Source of the DNA: Croceibacterium atlanticum | Lineage (GTDB): Bacteria > Pseudomonadota > Alphaproteobacteria > Sphingomonadales > Sphingomonadaceae | DNA: 64,000 bases | Assembly (NCBI RefSeq): GCF_001008165.2 | Contig: NZ_CP011452.2 | Span: 2,790,001-2,854,000 of the forward strand | Reading direction: 5' to 3' | Shown: positions 26,540 to 33,171 of the stretch, in pieces | How the letters are laid out: each line of letters begins with the position of its first letter | Position numbering within the stretch: the stretch's first letter is position 1 | Notes under the pieces: generated by a model | What the model was told of the DNA's origin: nothing | Database searches by the model: none | The model's input: the letters and a program-made list of their open reading frames with translations, nothing else | Made by a program: the position numbers and the translations under genes

Positions 26540-28599
26540 AGCTCGATCCCGTCATCGCGATCCATTGTCGCGCGGCGCGCGTTCATCGCCTGCTCGCGCA
26601 GGACAGCCCGATTGCGGATCGCGTCCGCATCTGCTTCCGGTTCGTCGGGATCGAATTCGTTGGCTGGCACGGACCGGGCCTTCGGCGCGATGTCGATATG
26701 GCGCTCCTGTTCGGGCTCCCGGCGAACGTCGGCTGCCACCTCGCTCTCTCCGGTCGCATCAGTCTTGCCCGCCTTCGGCGCATTGCCCTCATCGTCACCT
26801 TCCCCTGGTCCTTCCGCCTTCGCACGGTGTTCGGCCAGCACTCGCATCATCGTGGCATCGGGCGCGATAGTCGGCATGTCCCGCCAGTCGTCAGGGCGAA
26901 CTTCGCGCTTGGTCCATAAGGCGGGATCGGGCGGCGTCATGATCCGCGAAGCCAGACGGGTGTCGGTGTAATAGGTCGCCTTCTTCGCGCGGATAGGATG
27001 AACACCGGAGACCATGACGATCTCCTCGTTGGGCGGCAGGTGCATGACTTCGCCCTGGGTCATGAGCTGGCGCGCGGTCTCCGAACGCGAGACCATCAGG
27101 TGCCCGAGCCAGGGCGACAGGCGGTGCCCGGCATAGTTCTTCATCGCCCGCATTTCGGTGGCGGTGCCGAGCGCATCGGACACCCGCTTTCCGGTGCGCT
27201 CGTCATTGGTCGCAAAGCTCACCCTGATATGACAATTGTCGAGGATCGCGTTGTTCTGGCCATATGCCTTCTCGATCTGGTTGAGCGATTGGGCGATCAG
27301 GAACCCCTTGATGCCGTAGCCGGCCATGAACGCCAGCGCGGACTCGAAGAAGTCGAGCCGGCCCAGCGCAGGAAACTCATCGAGCATCAGCAGCAGGCGA
27401 TGGCGCTTCGCACCGCTTTCCAGTTCTTCTGTCAGGCGCCGGCCGATCTGGTTGAGCATCAGGCGGATGAGCGGTCTGGTACGCGAGATGTCGGAGGGCG
27501 GGATCACCAGATAGAGCGTTGCCGGCGCCGGGCCTTCGACAATGTCGGCAATGCGCCACTGACAGGTCCGCGTAACCTCGGCGACCACCGGATCGCGATA
27601 GAGGCCAAGGAAGGACATGGCAGTCGAGAGAACGCCCGACCTCTCGTTCGCTGATTTGTTGAGCAGCTCGCGCGCGGCGCTGGCGACGACGGGATGAACA
27701 CCGGCCTTGCCCAGGTGCGGGGTTGCCATCATCCGGTCGAGCGTCGTCTCGATTGGCCGCGCCGGGTCGGACAGGAACGCGGCGACCCCGGCCAGCGTCT
27801 TGTCGGGTTCGGCATAGAGGACATGGAGGATCGCGCCGACCAGCAGCGAGTGGGAGGTTTTCTCCCAATGGTTGCGGCGTTCGAGCGAGCCTTCGGGATC
27901 GACCAGCACGTCGGCGACATTCTGCACGTCGCGCACTTCCCACCGGCCACGTCGTACTTCCAGCAGCGGATTGTAGGCCGCCGACAGCGCATTGGTCGGA
28001 TCGAACAAAAGCACGCGACCGTGGCACGCGCGAAAGCCAGCAGTAAGCTGCCAGTTCTCCCCCTTGATGTCGTGGACGATGGCGGAGCCTGGCCATGTCA
28101 GCAGCGAGGGCACGACGAGGCCGACGCCCTTGCCGCTACGGGTCGGGGCATAGCACAGGACATGCTCCGGTCCGTCATGGCGCAGATAGGCACCGCCGAA
28201 CGCACCCAGCACCACGCCGTCGTCGCCGAGCAGACCGGCCTTGCGGATTTCCCTCTCGTCCGCCCAGCGTGCCGAACCATAGGTCTCGGCGTTCTCAAGC
28301 TCGCGGGCGCGCCAGACCGACATGCCAATCGCTACTATGATCGCGGCGAACCCGCCCGACGCGGCAATGATGGCGCCGGTCTGAAATATCTCCGGCGCGT
28401 AGGCGTCATAGGCGAACCACCACCAGAAGAAGGCATAGGGTGGATAGACCGGCCATCCGAATGCCATGAACCAGGGCGCGCCAAGTTCGGGTTGCCAGGC
28501 CAGCGCAGCCGCCGTCCATTGGGTTGCGCTCCAGACCGTGATGAGCACGATCAGGAAGACGGCAATGATCTGGCCCCAGAGGATTTTGGTCGCGGACAT
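26536..28599 (-). CDS. traG: Type IV coupling protein TraG (VirD4)
   Basis: 687 residues. Two to three N-terminal membrane helices (residues 8-32, about 45-65 and 75-97) anchor a cytoplasmic ATPase with Walker A APTRSGKG near 151-158 and Walker B LLLMLDEFPALGRL near 403-410. VirD4 proteins carry the relaxase-DNA complex to the channel. The tail after residue 600 is acidic and low in complexity. It forms one unit with copG but is cut off from trbB by the restriction-modification cassette. Confidence 0.95.
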   Translation of the reverse strand: MSATKILWGQIIAVFLIVLITVWSATQWTAAALAWQPELGAPWFMAFGWPVYPPYAFFWWWFAYDAYAPEIFQTGAIIAASGGFAAIIVAIGMSVWRARELENAETYGSARWADEREIRKAGLLGDDGVVLGAFGGAYLRHDGPEHVLCYAPTRSGKGVGLVVPSLLTWPGSAIVHDIKGENWQLTAGFRACHGRVLLFDPTNALSAAYNPLLEVRRGRWEVRDVQNVADVLVDPEGSLERRNHWEKTSHSLLVGAILHVLYAEPDKTLAGVAAFLSDPARPIETTLDRMMATPHLGKAGVHPVVASAARELLNKSANERSGVLSTAMSFLGLYRDPVVAEVTRTCQWRIADIVEGPAPATLYLVIPPSDISRTRPLIRLMLNQIGRRLTEELESGAKRHRLLLMLDEFPALGRLDFFESALAFMAGYGIKGFLIAQSLNQIEKAYGQNNAILDNCHIRVSFATNDERTGKRVSDALGTATEMRAMKNYAGHRLSPWLGHLMVSRSETARQLMTQGEVMHLPPNEEIVMVSGVHPIRAKKATYYTDTRLASRIMTPPDPALWTKREVRPDDWRDMPTIAPDATMMRVLAEHRAKAEGPGEGDDEGNAPKAGKTDATGESEVAADVRREPEQERHIDIAPKARSVPANEFDPDEPEADADAIRNRAVLREQAMNARRATMDRDDGIEL

Positions 28600-28670
28600 G
28601 CGAGCTCCTTCCAGACGAAGGAGAAGTCGGGAATGAGCCGATTCAAGTCCTATTCGCGTCCGGCGCAGCG

Positions 28671-28697
28671 TGGCGAAGAAAGACAGGGAATGGCGTA
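28671..28697 (+). repeat. 27-base direct repeat, copy 2
   Basis: Identical to 22963-22989. It lies 72 bases upstream of the traG start, while copy 1 lies 108 bases upstream of the trbB start. The similar setting suggests either a shared upstream regulatory region duplicated around the cassette or the remnant of a mobile element. Confidence 0.85.
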
Positions 28698-28782
28698 AAC
28701 ACCTATTCGTCGAGAAGGATGAAGGCAGCCGCTTGCCACCCGATTGAAGGTAGTGGTGCTAGTGCTTCGGTTCTTGTTTCAT

Positions 28783-29688
28783 TCACCGGCGCCGGCTTCG
28801 AGACGGAAAGCGTGGGTTTTCCCACACGTCATAGGCATCAGGAATTCCTCCTTCGCCGTCTTCCTCCTCGTCCTGATCGGTATGAACAAGCAGCGTCATC
28901 ATCCATCCACCGCTCAGCCGATAGGCTTGTTCCTGCAGGGATGGGGGACAGCCTTCTGCCGCAAGGGCCAACCACACGCCAGCGTTCACGTCATCCCAAT
29001 CGGATTGCTGACTATTAGCCAAGCGCGCGGCCAGGGAAGGCGTAGGCAAATCCGCCCCGATCCGAACATCTATGAATGGGAAACGGTTGGGCTTGTAGAT
29101 TCGACGGACGATGCCATCCTTGGAGACGATGACCGCGCAAACGTCATCATGATGCAGCACATATTGGAGAGCGGTCGCTTCCTTGCTCATATTGTAGCGC
29201 GTGGCCAGCGCGAACACATGCTCCAGCGCCGGTGTCCCCAGATTGCGCATGTCGGGCTTGAAGCGCGCGAGCGGCATCAGGATGCCCGCGCTGAACCGAT
29301 TGGCCTCCATTTCCATCCGCCGCGCACGATTGTCGCGATCCGCCACGCGGATCGCCATATCGGATTTCGAGCATGTGAACTGGCCGGCGCGCGCGGGCTG
29401 GTGGGCGATAATAAGGTAATGTCCGAGTTCGTGCCCGATAGTGAAGCGCTGGCGTTGCACCGAGCCCTTGCTGTTGACCAGAATGACGCCGCTCGCGCGT
29501 TCGGGCTGTGTAACCAGTCCACCTTCGAAGCTGGCTGTGTCCAGCCGATGGATATCGGTGATGCCGACCGCCTCGGCCAATTCCTCTATCGGCACCGGGA
29601 TCGGCATATCGGGGACTTGCCGCATGATTTCAGCGATGATCTTCTCCGGCGAACCGCAGTCCGCGAGTTCGATCCGGTCAATCTCCAT
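28783..29688 (-). CDS. ImmA/IrrE-type zinc metallopeptidase (CapP-like)
   Basis: 301 residues with the zinc-binding HELGH at residues 86-90 in RFTIGHELGHYLIIAH, and the downstream helix EMEANRFSAGILMP providing the third ligand (E-x-x-A-x-x-F-A). The family cleaves and so relieves partner XRE repressors. The gene follows its XRE partner with one base between stop and start. Next to a CBASS operon this matches the CapH-CapP pair, where CapP cleaves the CapH repressor after DNA damage. It could instead be an ICE-excision switch of the ImmR-ImmA type. Confidence 0.82.
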   Translation of the reverse strand: MEIDRIELADCGSPEKIIAEIMRQVPDMPIPVPIEELAEAVGITDIHRLDTASFEGGLVTQPERASGVILVNSKGSVQRQRFTIGHELGHYLIIAHQPARAGQFTCSKSDMAIRVADRDNRARRMEMEANRFSAGILMPLARFKPDMRNLGTPALEHVFALATRYNMSKEATALQYVLHHDDVCAVIVSKDGIVRRIYKPNRFPFIDVRIGADLPTPSLAARLANSQQSDWDDVNAGVWLALAAEGCPPSLQEQAYRLSGGWMMTLLVHTDQDEEEDGEGGIPDAYDVWENPRFPSRSRRR

Positions 29689-29689
29689 C

Positions 29690-30016
29690 TTACCCCCCGG
29701 TTCGGCGCTTCTGCATTCCCTTGATGATATCTTCGATCAGTTCGCGCTCCTTCGCATCGAGCGATTTCAGGTCGCGATACATGACGAGCAATTGTTCTTC
29801 GTCGCTGCCTTCGTCGGGTGCCTCTCCAACAAGGCTGGCAATTGAAACGCCGAAATGATCGGCGAGCTTTCGGACGAGCTCGATCGACGGATTCTTGGCG
29901 GTGCCCTTCTCCAGTTCCCAGACGTGCGCTTTCGATGCGCCAATGGCGTCCGCGACATCCTGAAGCGACTGTCGCTTTGCCGTGCGAAGTTTTTGAAGCT
30001 TCGTCGCCAAGGACAT
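29690..30016 (-). CDS. XRE-family repressor (CapH-like)
   Basis: 108 residues from ATG 30016 (AAAGGAG eight bases upstream; two earlier in-frame ATGs lie too near or before that site). The helix-turn-helix at residues 2-60 includes SLQDVADAIGASKAHVWELE and NPSIELVRKLADHFGVS. A helical C-terminal part (LDAKERELIEDIIKGMQKR) may dimerise. It is transcribed divergently from the CBASS operon, and the inverted repeats at 30074-30091 and 30132-30149 are natural operators. Confidence 0.85.
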   Translation of the reverse strand: MSLATKLQKLRTAKRQSLQDVADAIGASKAHVWELEKGTAKNPSIELVRKLADHFGVSIASLVGEAPDEGSDEEQLLVMYRDLKSLDAKERELIEDIIKGMQKRRTGG

Positions 30017-30073
30017 AGGCATATCTCCTTTCCCGCATCCTATCATGCGGACGCCCCCATAGGAATCAACAAT

Positions 30074-30091
30074 CGTTCGGTCAAACGAACG
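30074..30091. promoter_or_regulatory. Candidate operator, CGTTCG inverted repeat
   Basis: Perfect arms CGTTCG and CGAACG with 6 bases between, in the divergent region between the XRE gene and the CBASS operon. The half-site ATCGTTCGGT (30072-30081) recurs at 30119-30128, which suggests cooperative binding of the XRE protein. Confidence 0.6.
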
Positions 30092-30131
30092 TTTTCGTCC
30101 GATCAGTTGACCTAAGGCATCGTTCGGTATA

Positions 30132-30149
30132 TCTTACGATCCTGTAAGA
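30132..30149. promoter_or_regulatory. Second inverted repeat before the CBASS operon
   Basis: Arms TCTTAC and GTAAGA with 6 bases between, ending 22 bases before the DUF2188 start. It has the same arm and spacer lengths as the CGTTCG repeat but different bases. It could be a second operator or a small hairpin in the leader RNA. Confidence 0.45.
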
Positions 30150-30171
30150 CCAATCCGACAAGGAATCGCTC

Positions 30172-30393
30172 ATGAGTCGTAACCAACATATCACGCCCCA
30201 CCCCCGCGGCTGGGCCGTCCAGCCGGCCGGAGGCCAGCGTGCGTCGTCTGTTCACCGGACACAGGCTGAGGCGATTGCCCGCGGTCGCGAGATCGCCCGC
30301 AATCAGGAATCCGAACTTCTTATCCATGGCCGCAACGGTCGAATCCGCGCGCGCGACAGCCACGGCCGCGACGAATTCCCGCCCGAAGGCTGA
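30172..30393 (+). CDS. DUF2188 family small protein heading the CBASS operon
   Basis: 73 residues, MSRNQHITPHPRGWAVQPAG at the start and ELLIHGRNGRIRARDSHGRD near the end. This is the DUF2188 pattern, a compact alpha/beta domain of unknown function. AAGGAA precedes the ATG, and only 17 bases separate it from the CD-NTase gene, so both are probably in one transcript. DUF2188 proteins are not a standard CBASS component. It may be a passenger or an accessory factor. Confidence 0.78.
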   Translation: MSRNQHITPHPRGWAVQPAGGQRASSVHRTQAEAIARGREIARNQESELLIHGRNGRIRARDSHGRDEFPPEG

Positions 30394-30410
30394 ACCAGGG
30401 AAACCCTTCA

Positions 30411-31643
30411 ATGACATACCAGACGCCGATCCTGCCGCCTTCGACCGCCGATGCTCTCCTGATGGACGTCGCGCGCCGCATCCAACTCTCGCCCACCAAG
30501 CATGACGAGGCCGAACAGCATTATCAGGCGCTCTGCGCCCATGTGGATCGGCCCGACAGCCCGCTGCACGGGAAGGTGATCGCCTGCTATCCTGGGGGCA
30601 GTTTCGCGACCGGAACTGCGATCGCATCGCGCGTCTCGAAAGATCAGCACGATGTCGACGTCGTCATCGAACTCGACATTTCGCCGTACAGCGAGCCTTC
30701 GGGAGTGCTTGCGACCTTGTTCGTCGCGATCAATGGGGACGAAGGCAGCCGATATCACGGACGGGTCACCCTCAACAGCCGCTGCGTCACCGTGACCTAT
30801 GAAGATGGCACGCGCGTCGATCTTATGCCGATTGCCCGGCTCGCCCACACGCCCCTCAAGGCCGGCCATCTGTTCCACTGGCGACGTGAGAGCGTCGAAA
30901 CCTATCATAAGCCGGTCAACCCCTGGGGCTTCGCCGATCACTTCAATCGCGAAGTCGCGTTCGATCCGGTTTTCGCAACGATGTTCGACGCCCGCCGCCA
31001 GATCGCGGACGGGGTAGTCGCGAAAGCCGAAACCGACCCACTGCCGGGCCGCGTTCCCCTTTCGGAGAAATCATCGCGTGTCGTCGCCCTCCAGTTGCTG
31101 AAGCGCAACCGCGATGTTCGCTACCGTTCTCGTGAGGGCCGCAAGCCGCCGTCGGTAGTGCTCGCGGCGATGGCGCTGGACATCGGTCCGGCACGCTCCG
31201 GACTGGTTGACGAGGTCATCAATATCGCCTCGCACATTAGCGGCCAGCTTCAGGATCACATTCGGCGGTTCGGCACACTCGTCGTGCGCAATCCCTCATT
31301 CCCGGAGGACATTTTCACCGATCGTTGGCCGGGCGACGTCGCCGCGCAGAATGTCTATATGCGGGACCTCGATCATCTGCAGCGACAGCTTGGTCGCCTT
31401 CGCAGCGACAATACGAACTTGACCGAGATGCGGACTATTCTCGACGACCTATTCGGCGAGACGGCGGCAGGCTTCGCAGTGGAGCGCTTCCTTGACGCAA
31501 GCCGGCGCGAAGCCGAACGCGGCACGATGCGGTTCGGAACGACCGGACGTATCCTCACCGGCGCGCCTGCCATCCTCGGCGCCGCGACGAGCACGACCGC
31601 GCGCGCCAGCACCAACATGGGTGGCGGATGCATCCCGGACTGA
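30411..31643 (+). CDS. CBASS CD-NTase (cyclic-oligonucleotide synthase)
   Basis: 410 residues. The nucleotidyltransferase signature is complete: G62-G63-S64 in YPGGSFATGT, the metal-binding pair D81-x-D83 in DVDVVIELD, and the third Asp D137 in TRVDLMPIAR. This is the cGAS/DncV-like fold that makes cyclic di- or trinucleotide signals on phage infection. The signal would activate the patatin phospholipase two genes downstream. The C-terminus (NMGGGCIPD) overlaps the E2-like gene by 16 bases. In type II CBASS the synthase C-terminus is the residue conjugated by the E2-type partner, so this tail deserves attention. Product and clade cannot be told by eye. Confidence 0.87.
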   Translation: MTYQTPILPPSTADALLMDVARRIQLSPTKHDEAEQHYQALCAHVDRPDSPLHGKVIACYPGGSFATGTAIASRVSKDQHDVDVVIELDISPYSEPSGVLATLFVAINGDEGSRYHGRVTLNSRCVTVTYEDGTRVDLMPIARLAHTPLKAGHLFHWRRESVETYHKPVNPWGFADHFNREVAFDPVFATMFDARRQIADGVVAKAETDPLPGRVPLSEKSSRVVALQLLKRNRDVRYRSREGRKPPSVVLAAMALDIGPARSGLVDEVINIASHISGQLQDHIRRFGTLVVRNPSFPEDIFTDRWPGDVAAQNVYMRDLDHLQRQLGRLRSDNTNLTEMRTILDDLFGETAAGFAVERFLDASRREAERGTMRFGTTGRILTGAPAILGAATSTTARASTNMGGGCIPD

Positions 31644-32128
31644 TCAGCATCGAGAATCAGATTGCCGCGATGGCCGAACGCTGGCCCGGCTTCGAGGTTA
31701 TCGAGCGCGCCGAGCGATACGCGGTCTGGCAGGGACGGCTGCGACCTCTCCAGCGCTACTATACAGTTCGGCTCGGCTATCGTGTGCCACTCGCGATCGA
31801 AGCGTTCTCGGTGCTCCAGGTCCAACCCCGCGTGCAGGTCCTCGATCCGGTCCTCGAACGACATTCGGACTATGAGGAAGGCCCTGTCCCCCATGTCTAT
31901 ATGAACCGCGACGAGCCGACTCTGCCTTATCTCTGCCTGTTCGACGCCTATAATCAGGAATGGACACCAGGCGATCTTTTGGCCGAGACGATTGTCCCGT
32001 GGAGTTCGCGCTATCTCTTCTTCTATGAAGGGTGGCTCGCGACGAAGAAATGGCGCGGCGGCGGTCGGCACCCGACGCGAGAGGAACGACATGGCATCAC
32101 CACTGAGAAGGCCATCGCGGCGGTCTGA
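31628..32128 (+). CDS. Stand-alone E2-like protein of short type II CBASS
   Basis: 166 residues. The fold pattern (beta strands in YAVWQGRLRP, YYTVRLGY and PRVQVLDP; then PHVYMNRDEPTLPYLCLFDA; then LLAETIVPWSSRYLFFYEGW) matches prokaryotic E2-like proteins. Cys103 in LPYLCLF is the predicted thioester cysteine, and the end has WLATKKWRGGGRHP. No E1 or JAB protease gene is present, as in E2-only CBASS operons in which the E2-like protein conjugates and primes the CD-NTase. The gene overlaps both neighbours, showing tight coupling. Assigned from pattern and context. Confidence 0.75.
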   Translation: MHPGLISIENQIAAMAERWPGFEVIERAERYAVWQGRLRPLQRYYTVRLGYRVPLAIEAFSVLQVQPRVQVLDPVLERHSDYEEGPVPHVYMNRDEPTLPYLCLFDAYNQEWTPGDLLAETIVPWSSRYLFFYEGWLATKKWRGGGRHPTREERHGITTEKAIAAV

Positions 32129-33152
32129 TGGAACATTAGCCGAGCAGCGGTTGCAATTACCCTGGCCCGCCGACAGACCTTTCCGTATTCTTTCGATCGA
32201 CGGCGGCGGAATCCGCGGCATCCTTCCCGCCGCTCTTCTGGCCGAGTTTGAAAATCGCCACCTTGGCGGACGCTCCGCAGGCGACTATTTCGACATGATA
32301 GCGGGAACCTCGACAGGCGGCATCATCGCCCTTGGCCTGTCGACTGGTATGTGCGCGAGCGAAATTCTCCAGCTTTACCTCGATCATGGCGAAGCAATTT
32401 TTCCACCGATCCGCCCCCCTTTCAAAAAGCTCAAGTCGGGTCTTCGCTTCTTCCATTCGCTGACGCGCTATCAGTATGAGCGCGAGCCGCTGGAGCGCGA
32501 ACTGCGCAAGCTGTTCGGCGACCAGACGATCGGCGATGCCGGCTGCCGTCTGTGCATCCCGGCATTTGACGGATTCACCGAAGTCCATATCTTCAAGACG
32601 CCTCACCATCCCGACTTCAAATTGGACTGGCGCGAGCAAATGGTGACGGCCGCCCTCGCTACCTCCGCAGCGCCAACCTTCTTTTCAGTCTATAAGAATG
32701 GCGACCGCCGCTTTGCTGATGGGGGAGTCTGGGCGAACAATCCCGTCATGGTCGCCTTGGTCGATGCGCTGAGCTGCCATGCGCTCGATCGTCGCCAGGT
32801 CCAGATTCTGTCACTCGGTTGTGGCGAGTCCGAGATGTTCTTTACGCATGATCAAGTCCACTTCGGCGGGCTGTGGCACTGGAAAGAGGTCATTTCGTCG
32901 GCAATGCGACTGTCTGGCCAAAACGCGCTTGGTCAGGCAGGGCTTCTCATAGGTCGCGATCAGCTTGTGAGGATCGACGCGCCTCAGATGGCCGACGATC
33001 CGATCGCGCTCGACGACTATTACCGTGCCAAGCAAATCCTGCTTCCGCTTGCCCGCACTCTCGCGAGCGAATTTGACGAAGTTGTTAGGCTGCGATTTTT
33101 TGACGATCCTGCCGAATCCTATCGTGCGTATTATGGCCCGCACGCTGTATGA
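32091..33152 (+). CDS. capV: Patatin-like phospholipase effector CapV
   Basis: 353 residues. The patatin domain begins at FRILSIDGGGIRGILPAALL (oxyanion hole GGGIRG), with nucleophile Ser74 in GTSTGG and Asp210 in DGG (FADGGVWANNP). On binding the cyclic nucleotide, CapV enzymes hydrolyse membrane phospholipids and kill the infected cell. The ATG at 32091 lies inside the end of the E2-like gene. An in-frame earlier start at 31992 would give a 33-residue basic extension and deeper overlap. It is the last gene of the operon and ends 19 bases before the relaxase stop on the other strand. Confidence 0.9.
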   Translation: MASPLRRPSRRSDGTLAEQRLQLPWPADRPFRILSIDGGGIRGILPAALLAEFENRHLGGRSAGDYFDMIAGTSTGGIIALGLSTGMCASEILQLYLDHGEAIFPPIRPPFKKLKSGLRFFHSLTRYQYEREPLERELRKLFGDQTIGDAGCRLCIPAFDGFTEVHIFKTPHHPDFKLDWREQMVTAALATSAAPTFFSVYKNGDRRFADGGVWANNPVMVALVDALSCHALDRRQVQILSLGCGESEMFFTHDQVHFGGLWHWKEVISSAMRLSGQNALGQAGLLIGRDQLVRIDAPQMADDPIALDDYYRAKQILLPLARTLASEFDEVVRLRFFDDPAESYRAYYGPHAV

Positions 33153-33171
33153 TGATCCACGAGCCGTGACA

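Noticed and set aside
27694-28698. 334-codon plus-strand frame opposite traG
   Set aside because: Antisense to the coupling protein gene; low-complexity sequence without family features.
28783-30016. Toxin-antitoxin interpretation of the XRE / metallopeptidase pair
   Set aside because: The HELGH motif and the position beside CBASS fit an ImmA/CapP regulator better than the RES or HipA type toxins paired with XRE antitoxins.
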